Part shown: positions 1-7,278 of the stretch, in pieces | Position numbering within the stretch: the first letter of the stretch is position 1 | How the letters are laid out: every line of letters begins with the position of its first letter | NCBI GenBank assembly: GCA_937873255.1 | Contig: CALMVM010000441.1 | Location: 1-15,321 of the forward strand | Reading direction: 5' to 3' | From: an uncultured Verrucomicrobiota bacterium | GTDB taxonomy: Bacteria > Verrucomicrobiota > Verrucomicrobiia > Chthoniobacterales > SZAS-18 | Length of the DNA stretch: 15,321 nt | Translations under genes and position numbers: made by a program | Notes under the pieces: model-generated | The model's database searches: none | The model's input: only the letters and a program-made list of their open reading frames with translations | What the model was told of the DNA's origin: nothing

Positions 1-1
1 A

Positions 2-319
2 GCGACGCGCCAACAAATCGAGACCGACGTGCGCACGGCGTTTTACGACCTCCAATCGGCCGCCGAAAGCCTGCCGCCGCAGGCCAACACGATCCGGCTG
101 GCCAACGAAACGCTCGCCTTGTACACGAGCAATTTCGACGCCGGCCTCTCCAGCCAGCTCGTCGTGATCCAGTCACGCGTTGATCTGACCCGCACCCAGC
201 TGAACGAACTCGCCATCCGGCTGCGCTACCACAACTCGCTCGCCCGACTCGAACGCGCCATGGGCATGGGGCGTCCCACCCAGGGCAGCGCGACGGCCGG
301 CCCCGCCCCGAGCAAATGA
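2..319 (+). CDS. TolC-family outer-membrane efflux protein, C-terminal fragment (5' end outside window)
   Basis: Only the last 105 codons are visible; the frame is open from base 2 to TGA at 317-319. The residues are helical and rich in Gln, Asn, Leu and Arg, with the segment TLALYTSNFDAGLSSQLVVI followed by QSRVDLTRTQLNELAIRLRY. This is the usual pattern of the last periplasmic helices and final strand of TolC/OprM-type outer-membrane factors, where a 'Y..G..s..dvl.aq..l..aq....' repeat precedes the C-terminus. A Gly/Pro/Ala-rich tail follows. Such proteins trimerise in the outer membrane and form the exit duct of tripartite exporters. The stop codon overlaps the next gene's ATG (ATGA at 316-319), so the two are probably translationally coupled. 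The family call is fairly secure; the substrate is unknown. Confidence 0.8.
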   Translation, partial: ATRQQIETDVRTAFYDLQSAAESLPPQANTIRLANETLALYTSNFDAGLSSQLVVIQSRVDLTRTQLNELAIRLRYHNSLARLERAMGMGRPTQGSATAGPAPSK

Positions 320-1717
320 CCCGTGTCCTCGCCATCCTGGCGCTGATGGTGCCGGCGCTGTCGCCGTCGGTCCGCGCCGAGGTGCTTACCCTCGAAGACT
401 GTTTGCGCGAAACCGCCGCGAAGAACCCCGTGCTCATCGCGGCCGAGCAGGAGGTGCAGCGCGCCACCGGCATCCGCCTGGTCCTGCGCGCGCGCGCTGC
501 CGACCCTCAACATCACCGGCACGGTCGGCTACCAGGGCGCGCAAACCGCGCAGGAACTCCGGCAGCGCGACGGCACGACCACGACCAGCCAGCGCAACGC
601 GCAGTTCATCCTGCTCGGCACCGAAAACCTCGAACAACCGCTCTTCGACGCGGCGATCCCGGCGTCGTGGCGGCGGGGCGACACCGGCGTCCTCGCGTTG
701 GAGCAAACTTACTATACAGTCGCGGTCGCCCAGCTCTACCAGACGCGTCTGCTGTTTACCCGGACGTTGTATTATCAGGAGCGCGCCGCCCTGCTGCGCC
801 GGACAGATGAGATCCTCGCTGCGAATACCCGCACCTTGGAGGGGCTCGTCAGCGCGGGCCTGAAGGGCCGGCAGGATCTGCTCGCCTCGCAGGTCCGGCG
901 CGCGAATTTCGACCCGAACATCCTCGATACCGCCGGTTCGTACCAGACGACGCTCGCGCAACTGCTCCAATCGATGGGCCGCCGGTCCGGCGTCGGCGCG
1001 GACGGCCGTGATCCGCTGGCGGGCATCACGCTGCGCGGGGCGCTGGACGAGACGGCGATCTCCTTCGACGCCGCCGCCATGACCCGCGACGCGCTGGCCC
1101 GCCGCCCCGACATCCTCGCCCTGCGTGAAACCGTCCGTTCTTCCCGTGAGGACGCCAACATCGTGCGAGGCGGTTATTTCCCGCGCGTCCGCCTGTACGT
1201 CGCCGGCGAGCTGCTGCCGCAGAGCTTCGTGCGCAGCAATCGCCCCAACGCTTTGCGCTCCAGCGACCAGGTGCAAACCACCGAAATCCGGCCCGGCTTG
1301 CGGGAGGATTGGAACGTCATCGACACCGGCACGGTGCGCGGCGAGGCGCGGCGGCTCGACGCGGTCCGGGCGGAAGTGGAGGTGAATCTCCAACGTCTCG
1401 AACGCAACATCCCGGGCGAGCTGGCCGGCGTGCGCGCCACCCTGGAAAGCGCCGCCGCCGACCTGGCGGTGTTGGGCGGCAACGTCGAGACCGCGCAAAA
1501 TACTTTGAACATCATCAACTCCGGCGTTGCCCAAGGCATCAACTCTCAGTTCGAGTTTCTCGACGCCCAGAGTGGCGTCCTGGGCACGCAACTGGGAATC
1601 CTCGACGCCAAATTTGCATTGAGCATCGCCCGCGCCGAATTTGACCGCATCACCGGCCGTTACCTGCGATTCGTCACCGACCATCCGACGGCCGCCGCCA
1701 CCCGATCCCATCGTTAG
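316..1717 (+). pseudogene. TolC-family outer-membrane efflux protein, interrupted by a frameshift at a (GC)6 tract
   Basis: The reading frame starts at ATG 316 with a signal peptide (residues 1-21, ending SVRA) and a typical TolC N-terminus (LTLEDCLRETAAKNPVLIAA). After residue ~60 it turns into Arg/His-rich nonsense. The frame one base to the right stays open from about 497 to TAG 1715-1717. It continues with LPTLNITGTVGYQG, then helical repeats and DAQSGVLGTQLGILDAKFAL near the end, as TolC proteins do. Adding one GC unit to the tract at 486-497 joins the two halves into a ~467-residue protein of normal family length. As written, translation from 316 would give a short aberrant product. The gene may be truly broken, phase-variable, or affected by a sequencing error. 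It lies between another TolC-like gene and the adaptor gene, so an intact form would be the exit duct of the exporter encoded downstream. Confidence 0.8.
486..497 (+). repeat. (GC)6 dinucleotide tract at the site of the TolC-gene frameshift
   Basis: Twelve bases of uninterrupted GC repeat lie exactly where the TolC-family reading frame switches from frame 1 to frame 2. Loss of one GC unit (7 to 6) accounts for the shift and restores L-R-A-R-A-L-P-T across the junction. Short dinucleotide tracts can slip during replication and are also a common place for base-calling errors. Confidence 0.75.
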
Positions 1718-2979
1718 TGAATCCAGTCCTTCCCAGCGTCACGCCCACCGGTCGGTCCATAGCGCCCTCCGCGACCGATCCAGACCGTTCCCGGCCGACT
1801 CCGGCCCGCTCCTCGCGGCCGTCTGCGCTGGCCGGCTTCCTGCGCTGGGTGGCGGTGCTCGTCATCCTCTTCGCGCTCGTGGTGTCCGGCTATTACCTGT
1901 ACGTCAATGTCATCAACCGGCCGCCGGCGGAGGTCTACATCGTGTCGCGAGGCACGGCGGTGTCGGCGGTTTACGGCACGGTCACCATCACCTCCAACGC
2001 CCAGTTGGCGTTGTTCGCCCAGAACAGCGGATATTTTCACTACGCGAAAGACTTGGGCACCCTGGCCATCCGGCTCAACGGTCGCGTGGTCAAGAAAGAC
2101 CAGGTTCTGGGGACGGTCGTCGACGAGATCGGCCTGCGGCAACTGGAATCCGCCAAGCGCGACTACGAGTCCGCCGTGGCACGCCAGAAAAATGGTCCGG
2201 GCAGCGCCGGACTGCTCGAAACCGCGAAGTCGCGGCGCGACGCCCTCAACAAGGTACCCGCCGCCAGCGTGCCCCGGGTCGAGCGCGAGGCGGCCGAGAG
2301 CGACGTAGGACGCCTGCAAACCGCCGTGGATAACGAGATTCTTGAACTCCAGCGCATGACCGACACGGCCGCCACCGCGCTGAAGGCTGCGGAGGACCAG
2401 ACCCGGCGCACCGAGATCCGCGCTCCCTTCGACGGCATCCTGACGGCCATCAACTACAACGACAATGCCTACGTGACGACCAACCAATCGCTCTTCACCG
2501 TCGCCGATGCCACGACCTATGTGTCCGGCGAGGTGAACGAGGAGGACGTGGGCGCATTGCGCAAGGGCATGAAGGCCGAAGTGCGGCTCTACGCCTACAG
2601 CAACCAGACCTTCACCGCCACGCTGGACGACGTTCTGCCCAGCCCGACGGCCAACAGTTCGCGCTACACCGTCACGCTGCACCTCGACCAGCCGCCGGAC
2701 AACCTGATGTTCGGGCTGACCGGGGAGATGAACATCATCCTCGGCCGCAAGGAGAACGCACTCATCGCGCCCTCGCGTGCGATCAACATCGATCAGGCGC
2801 TCATCGTGGAAGACGGCGTCGTGGAGCAGCGTACCGTCAAGATCGGCTACCACAAACTGGATTTTTCGGAAGTGATCGAAGGCATCGGCGAAGGCGACGC
2901 GGTGATCGTCGCCGATCAGGACGCCTTCAAGCCCGGCGAGCGCGTCCGCGCGGTCAAGACCAACCAGGGCAAGAAATAA
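1717..2979 (+). CDS. HlyD/MacA-type periplasmic adaptor (membrane fusion protein)
   Basis: This 420-residue protein should link an inner-membrane ABC transporter to a TolC-like duct. Residues 1-38 are a Pro/Ser/Arg-rich cytoplasmic stretch, and 42-63 form one transmembrane anchor (VAVLVILFALVVSGYYLYV). A first half-lipoyl strand set lies around 108-135, and a helical hairpin rich in charged residues spans about 138-230. The second half-lipoyl motif IRAPFDGIL follows at 234-242. Beta-barrel and membrane-proximal regions extend to the end, including GLTGEMNIILGRKENALIAP at 333-352. The GTG start overlaps the preceding stop (TAGTG at 1715-1719) and gives the full anchor, which is why it was chosen. 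The permease gene starts 25 bp downstream. Family and role are clear; the exported substrate cannot be told from sequence. Confidence 0.88.
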   Translation: MNPVLPSVTPTGRSIAPSATDPDRSRPTPARSSRPSALAGFLRWVAVLVILFALVVSGYYLYVNVINRPPAEVYIVSRGTAVSAVYGTVTITSNAQLALFAQNSGYFHYAKDLGTLAIRLNGRVVKKDQVLGTVVDEIGLRQLESAKRDYESAVARQKNGPGSAGLLETAKSRRDALNKVPAASVPRVEREAAESDVGRLQTAVDNEILELQRMTDTAATALKAAEDQTRRTEIRAPFDGILTAINYNDNAYVTTNQSLFTVADATTYVSGEVNEEDVGALRKGMKAEVRLYAYSNQTFTATLDDVLPSPTANSSRYTVTLHLDQPPDNLMFGLTGEMNIILGRKENALIAPSRAINIDQALIVEDGVVEQRTVKIGYHKLDFSEVIEGIGEGDAVIVADQDAFKPGERVRAVKTNQGKK

Positions 2980-3004
2980 TCGTTTCGCGAAAGTCTGGTT
3001 CTCC

Positions 3005-4246
3005 GTGCGTCCTTCGCTCTACATCGGCCTGCGGTTTACTGTCAGCCGCAAACGCTCGCTCCTCTTCAGCCTGCTCGGGGTGATCTTCGGCGTGGCGTTC
3101 TACATCGTGCTCCAGGCGCAGACGCAGGGCTTCGAACAGTATTTCATCAAGACCATCCTCGGGACGAGCGGAGCGATTGTCGTCAGCGACCGGTATCAGA
3201 ACCGCTACACGACCTTCGACAACGCGCAGGGCGGGACCGTCATGAGCGGCCAGCAGCGGCGCAAATACTACGAGGGCATCACCGATGCCGCCGAGATCAT
3301 GCGCGTGGCGCGGCAATTCCCCAACGTGCTGGCCTGCGCGCCTCTCGTGCAGGGGAACATCACCGCGCGGGGCGATTTTCAGACCGAGATCATGACCGTG
3401 CAAGGCATCGACTTGGAATTGCAACTGCGCGCGACGGCGTTGCGCGACCAGATCATCGCGGGCAACCTCAACGATTTTCGCGTCAACCCCTCCGGTCTGA
3501 TGCTGGGTTCCCTGCTGGCCGACAAACTGCAGCTCAAGGTCGGCGATAACGTCACGCTGCTCGGCAACGGCGGCGAGCGCAAGGCTATGACGCTCAGCGC
3601 CGTCTTCCGCAGCGGCGTCAACGCCATCGACGAGCGTCGCGGCTACGTGACGACGCGCGTCGCGCAGGCGCTGCTCGAAAAGCCCTCGATGATCTCGCAG
3701 ATCATCGTGACGTTGCGCGACCCGGACCGCGCGCCGGCCATGTCGATGCACTTCGAGCGGCTGTTCGGCCACCGGGCGCGCTCGTGGCAGGAACGCGAGC
3801 AGGGCAATTTGCAGGTGTTCTCCACGCTGCGGATTTCGGCGGCGATCACGGTGAGCCTCATCATCATGCTGGCGGGCGCGCTGATCTTCAACACGTTGAC
3901 AATGACCGTCCTCGACAAGGTGCGCGAGATCGCCATTTTGCGTTCGATGGGATACCGGCGCCTGGACATCACGGTGGTGTTCGTGTTCCAGGGATTCATC
4001 ATCGCCACGCTCGGCTCGATTCTCGGGGCCGGGTTTGGCGCGCTGCTGACGTACGGGATTTCGCAAATCCCGATCAAGGTGCGCGGCGTGCTCTACGCCG
4101 ACCGCTTCCTCGTCGCGTGGGACGTGCATCATTACATCTACGCCGCGATCATCGCGTTTTTCGCGGTGCTGACCGCCAGTTATTTCCCGGCGCGCCGGGC
4201 CGCGAACCTCGCACCGGTGGACATCCTGCGCGGCTCCGGCCAATGA
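3005..4246 (+). CDS. ABC transporter permease of the FtsX/MacB/LolC type
   Basis: The protein has 413 residues and the classic type VII ABC topology. There is an N-terminal transmembrane helix (about 19-37), a periplasmic MacB-like domain (about 40-265), then three helices (about 277-303, 322-350, 374-396). The coupling segment KVREIAILRSMGYRRLDI (305-322) and the C-terminal APVDILRG (403-410) are hallmarks of the FtsX domain. Such permeases work as mechanotransmitters and do not carry substrate through the membrane. They drive lipoprotein release (LolCE) or tripartite efflux of periplasmic molecules (MacB). With an HlyD-type adaptor and TolC-like genes upstream, the MacB-like efflux role fits better than Lol. 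Unlike MacB, the ATPase is encoded separately, in the next gene, whose ATG overlaps this stop. The start is GTG 3005; no ribosome binding site is visible. Confidence 0.9.
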   Translation: MRPSLYIGLRFTVSRKRSLLFSLLGVIFGVAFYIVLQAQTQGFEQYFIKTILGTSGAIVVSDRYQNRYTTFDNAQGGTVMSGQQRRKYYEGITDAAEIMRVARQFPNVLACAPLVQGNITARGDFQTEIMTVQGIDLELQLRATALRDQIIAGNLNDFRVNPSGLMLGSLLADKLQLKVGDNVTLLGNGGERKAMTLSAVFRSGVNAIDERRGYVTTRVAQALLEKPSMISQIIVTLRDPDRAPAMSMHFERLFGHRARSWQEREQGNLQVFSTLRISAAITVSLIIMLAGALIFNTLTMTVLDKVREIAILRSMGYRRLDITVVFVFQGFIIATLGSILGAGFGALLTYGISQIPIKVRGVLYADRFLVAWDVHHYIYAAIIAFFAVLTASYFPARRAANLAPVDILRGSGQ

Positions 4247-4998
4247 ATCATCCGATGGAAACCGACGACGCGCTGCCGCTCGAATGCGAAAACCTGGAAC
4301 GTTTCCTCGGTCAGGAGGAGGCGCGCGTCCACGTCCTGCGCGGCGTGTCGCTGGCGCTCCAGCGCGGGTACACGCACGCGGTCGTCGGGCCGTCGGGCTG
4401 CGGCAAAAGCTCGCTGTTATACATCCTGGGGTTGCTCGACCGACCCGACGCTGGGCAACTCGCCATCGGCGGCCGTCCCGTCGCTGGGTTGCGCGACGAC
4501 GAACTCTCGCGCCAGCGCAACGAATTGCTGGGCTTCATCTTCCAGTTCCATTTCCTGCTCCAGGATTTCACGGCGCTCGAAAACATCATGATCCCCATGC
4601 GGCAGCTCGGCCGCTGGAACGAACCGACCATGCGCGACCGCGCCGCGCACCTGCTCGACGCCGTCGGCCTCGGCAACAAGCTCCACCGCCCCAGCCGCCA
4701 TTTGAGCGGCGGCGAACAGCAGCGCGTCGCCATCGCCCGCGCCTTGGCGAATGACCCGGAAGTGATCCTCGCCGACGAGCCGACCGGCAACCTCTACACT
4801 GCGAACTCCACCCGCGTTTTCACCCTGCTCACGGAGTTGGTGCGCCGCGAGAATAAGGCGCTGCTGCTGGTCACGCACAACCCGGCGATTGCGAGCGCGT
4901 GCGACTGGGTGCTGACGATGAGCGACGGGCAGATCGTCGAGCAACAGTACAACCCCCGTGACCGCGAGTCGGACAAATCAGACCACGTCGGCGAATGA
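4243..4998 (+). CDS. ABC transporter ATPase of the LolD/MacB family, with an altered D-loop
   Basis: This 251-residue ATPase powers the permease encoded just upstream. Visible motifs are Walker [10 protein letters not shown] (49-57), the Q-loop region [11 protein letters not shown] (99-109), signature [15 protein letters not shown] (154-168), Walker B VILADEP (174-180) and the switch His in VTHN (His212). [15 protein letters not shown] is typical of the LolD/MacB/FtsE clade. After Walker B the usual GNLDTANS reads GNLYTANS, so the D-loop Asp is Tyr185, a change reachable by one base (GAC to TAC). ATG 4243 overlaps the permease stop (ATGA) and gives the normal family length; an open frame further upstream is only permease sequence read out of frame. 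The last 21 bp overlap the convergent permease gene on the other strand. Confidence 0.92.
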   Translation: MNHPMETDDALPLECENLERFLGQEEARVHVLRGVSLALQRGYTHAVVGPSGCGKSSLLYILGLLDRPDAGQLAIGGRPVAGLRDDELSRQRNELLGFIFQFHFLLQDFTALENIMIPMRQLGRWNEPTMRDRAAHLLDAVGLGNKLHRPSRHLSGGEQQRVAIARALANDPEVILADEPTGNLYTANSTRVFTLLTELVRRENKALLLVTHNPAIASACDWVLTMSDGQIVEQQYNPRDRESDKSDHVGE

Positions 4999-5793
4999 GC
5001 GTTTGACGCCCATGAACACGCCGTAGCCGATCCCGGCGAAGACGATTCCCACCGCAAGCACGCCGCCGTACGCGTGCCAGTCCATCGGCAGGCCGCGCAC
5101 CGCGAGGTTGCGGCTCTGTTCGCACAGAAATGCGATTGGATTGAGACGCACGATGGTTTGGTAGACCGGGTCTTCCACCTGCTCGATCCGATAAAACACG
5201 GCGCTCGCGTACATGAGGATCGTCGTCAGCGCGAGCATCGCCTGATTGAGATCGCGCAGGAAGACTCCCAGCGCCGACAGCAGATAGGTAACCCCCATCG
5301 CCCAACACAGGATCACCGGCAGCAGCAACGGCCACGCGAAAATCGTCGAAGGCAAGCCGTGAGGCACGAACGTGGGTTGCCCCCACGCCCGCAAGAACGC
5401 CACCCCCAGACACAACGGCACGAAGCTGATGAGCAGGTGCAGGACGGCGGAGAGCACGACGGTCACAGGCAGGATTTCCAGGGGGAAGACGACCTTCGTG
5501 ACGTAGTTCGCGTTCATCAGAATGAGGGATGGCGCACGCCCGAGGCATTCCGCGAACAGGTTGTAAACGATCAGTCCCGCGAACAGCATCAGCGCAAAGT
5601 CGAACGAGCCCTCGCGAGGGTTCCCCGTGAACTTCGCGTGGAAGATGAACTTGAAGACCACCGTAAAGATTGCCAGCAGCAGCAGCGGATTGATAAACGA
5701 CCAGAAGATCCCCATGTACGACCCCCGGTAACGCCCGAGCACCTCCCGCCGCGTGAACTGGCGGATGATGTGTCGGTAACGGATCAAACGCAT
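4978..5793 (-). CDS. wzm: ABC-2 type permease for polysaccharide export (Wzm/TagG family)
   Basis: Read from ATG at 5793 on the minus strand, the protein has 271 residues. It opens with RREVLGRYRGSYMGIFWSFI (15-34), the amphipathic gate-helix region diagnostic of Wzm/TagG permeases. About six hydrophobic segments follow (near 33-51, 66-83, 108-134, 151-176, 184-202, 241-262), with VFYRIEQVEDP and RLNPIAFLCEQSRNL in between, as in O-antigen, capsule and teichoic acid exporters. These permeases translocate undecaprenyl-linked glycans with a Wzt ATPase, which is not encoded next to this gene. An in-frame ATG at 5853 would add 20 residues and is a real alternative; neither start has a Shine-Dalgarno sequence. 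The gene's 3' end overlaps the convergent ATPase gene by 21 bp. It is divergent from the sugar operon at 5962, which suggests it exports that operon's glycan. Confidence 0.88.
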   Translation of the reverse strand: MRLIRYRHIIRQFTRREVLGRYRGSYMGIFWSFINPLLLLAIFTVVFKFIFHAKFTGNPREGSFDFALMLFAGLIVYNLFAECLGRAPSLILMNANYVTKVVFPLEILPVTVVLSAVLHLLISFVPLCLGVAFLRAWGQPTFVPHGLPSTIFAWPLLLPVILCWAMGVTYLLSALGVFLRDLNQAMLALTTILMYASAVFYRIEQVEDPVYQTIVRLNPIAFLCEQSRNLAVRGLPMDWHAYGGVLAVGIVFAGIGYGVFMGVKRSFADVV

Positions 5794-5916
5794 CGGCGCG
5801 TGCCAGAACGGGGATCGGATTTGAGAGGCGGCGGTAGCGGCGAACCGGGACATGATGGAGAACGCCAGCCTCCGCCGTTCGCCGGTGCCGTCAACCCGAT
5901 TCGCTGGAGCCGGGCG

Positions 5917-5944
5917 TTGACACACCGTCTCCCCGATCCATAAC
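5917..5944 (+). promoter_or_regulatory. Candidate sigma70-type promoter for the rightward sugar operon
   Basis: A perfect -35 TTGACA lies at 5917-5922 and CATAAC, matching four of six -10 positions, lies at 5939-5944 with 16 bp spacing. The start point would fall near 5951, about 11 bases before the ATG at 5962. It sits in the short divergent region between the Wzm-type permease gene and the flavoprotein gene, the only obvious place for a promoter of the long rightward gene set. This rests on consensus matching only. Confidence 0.4.
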
Positions 5945-5961
5945 CTGCCGTCGGGCGACGC

Positions 5962-7173
5962 ATGGAACATTACAAATACCTCATCCTTGGAGCAGGTCCA
6001 TCCGGATTGGCCTGTGCTCATACCTTGTGCCTTCTCGGCGAGGAGTCCTTCCTCGTGCTCGAAAAAGAATCCGAAGCCGGGGGCTTGTGCCGCAGCGCGG
6101 AGGTGGACGGCAAGCCGCTCGACATCGGCGGCGGACATTTTCTCGATTTGAAACGCAAGGAAGTGCTCGAACTCCTCTTCCGGTTCATGGGACGCGAGGA
6201 ATGGCAGGAGCACCGCCGCGTCTCAAAAATCCGCATCCGTGGCGTGGAGATCGACCACCCGCTGGAGGGCAACCTCTGGCAACTCCCCATCGCCGACCAG
6301 ATGGATTTTCTCGAATCCATCGCCAAGGCCGGTTGCCTGCGCGGCGAGCCGCAGCCCGAGGCGTTCGCGGACTGGATCACCTGGAAGCTGGGCGAGTGCA
6401 TCGCCCGCGAGTACATGCTGCCGTACAATCGCAAAATCTGGTCGATGGACCCGAACAAGCTCGGCACGTACTGGCTCTACAAGTTACCGGACGTTTCGTT
6501 CCGCGAAACTCTGCAAAGCTGCCTGGAACGCAGGATGTTCGGCGCGCTGCCCGCGCACGGCACGTTTCTTTATCCGAAGCAGCACGGTTACGGCGAGGTG
6601 TGGCGACGCATGGGCGAGGCGCTCGGAGAGCGACTCCATCTCGGCGAGGCCCTGCACAGCATCGACCCCGAGCAGCGGGTCGTGAACGGTCGTTATCAGG
6701 CGGACACCATCATCAACTCGATCCCCTGGTCCGCGTGGACGCGGGCCGGCCCGATGCCCGACGATGTCCGCGCGGCGGTCGGCCGGTTGGTGCAGGTGCC
6801 CATCGATGTCGATTATTGCCCCGACACGCTGCCGAGCGATTCGCACTGGACCTACGATCCCGACGAATCCAAGAGTTTTCACCGGGTCCTCTTGCGCGCG
6901 AACTTCTGTCCGGGTTCGCGCGGCTATTGGACCGAGACCAACGCCGCGCGCTCGCCCGAAGTCCCGGCGGGTGGTTTCCGGCACCGCAACGAATTCGCTT
7001 ACCCGGTCAATACCCTCGACAAGCCGGCAGCGGTGGCAATCGTCCGCGCGTGGGCACAGGCGCACGGCATTTATCCGCTCGGACGCTGGGGCCACTGGGA
7101 ACACATGAACTCCGATGTGGCCGTGTCGCTGGCGATCGCTGCCGGACGCGAGTTGGCCGGGGTCGGTGGATGA
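5962..7173 (+). CDS. FAD-dependent UDP-galactopyranose-mutase-like / amine-oxidase-fold flavoprotein
   Basis: The 403-residue protein starts with a Rossmann FAD site, LILGAGPSGLACAH (7-20), followed by the ribose-binding acidic residue in VLEKESEAGGLCRS (Glu34) and DIGGGHFL (54-61). A helical insert (about 110-195, with PYNRKIW at 154-160) and YPKQHGYGEVWRRMGEAL (204-221) follow. The C-terminal FAD segment is AYPVNTLDKPAA plus GIYPLGRWGHWEHMNSDVAV (369-388). That order, and the GR-(x)n-NxD ending, match UDP-galactopyranose mutase and its relatives, which use reduced FAD to convert sugar-nucleotide pyranoses to furanoses. Related flavoproteins are often labelled protoporphyrinogen-oxidase-like, so the substrate is uncertain. 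As first gene of a sugar-nucleotide operon, a mutase or sugar oxidoreductase role is more likely than a haem role. The next gene begins after 105 bp in which nothing was recognised. Confidence 0.75.
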   Translation: MEHYKYLILGAGPSGLACAHTLCLLGEESFLVLEKESEAGGLCRSAEVDGKPLDIGGGHFLDLKRKEVLELLFRFMGREEWQEHRRVSKIRIRGVEIDHPLEGNLWQLPIADQMDFLESIAKAGCLRGEPQPEAFADWITWKLGECIAREYMLPYNRKIWSMDPNKLGTYWLYKLPDVSFRETLQSCLERRMFGALPAHGTFLYPKQHGYGEVWRRMGEALGERLHLGEALHSIDPEQRVVNGRYQADTIINSIPWSAWTRAGPMPDDVRAAVGRLVQVPIDVDYCPDTLPSDSHWTYDPDESKSFHRVLLRANFCPGSRGYWTETNAARSPEVPAGGFRHRNEFAYPVNTLDKPAAVAIVRAWAQAHGIYPLGRWGHWEHMNSDVAVSLAIAAGRELAGVGG

Positions 7174-7278
7174 CGCCGCCGCCCGCACAAAATTTCGCTT
7201 GGCGAGGCGCGCCGCTTTGGAAGAGATTGCGAGCCCGCCCCCTCGGCCACGACGGGTCGGCGCGCTCGTTACGATCCC

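Noticed and set aside
434..1711. Long open frame on the minus strand (425 codons) opposite the TolC-like gene
   Set aside because: Its product is Arg/Gly/Asp-rich with no recognisable domain, and it is the antisense shadow of a good TolC-family gene in GC-rich DNA.
3896..3901. TTGACA inside the permease gene as a promoter
   Set aside because: No -10-like hexamer lies 16-18 bp downstream, and it is within coding sequence of a tightly packed operon.
2954..4243. 429-codon minus-strand frame opposite the FtsX-type permease
   Set aside because: It is rich in His, Arg, Asp and Gln with no fold pattern, while the plus strand carries clear permease motifs throughout.
5074..5943. 289-codon plus-strand frame across the Wzm-type permease
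   Set aside because: The composition is charged and repetitive (Arg, Gln, His, Glu) and it mirrors a hydrophobic membrane protein on the minus strand.
5794..6213. Extension of the Wzm-type permease to a start at 6213
   Set aside because: The extra N-terminus overlaps the divergent flavoprotein gene and has no permease features; 5793 or 5853 fits the family.
7174..7278. 105-bp gap between the flavoprotein and epimerase genes as a small gene or RNA
   Set aside because: No open frame, hairpin with U-tract or promoter could be recognised there.
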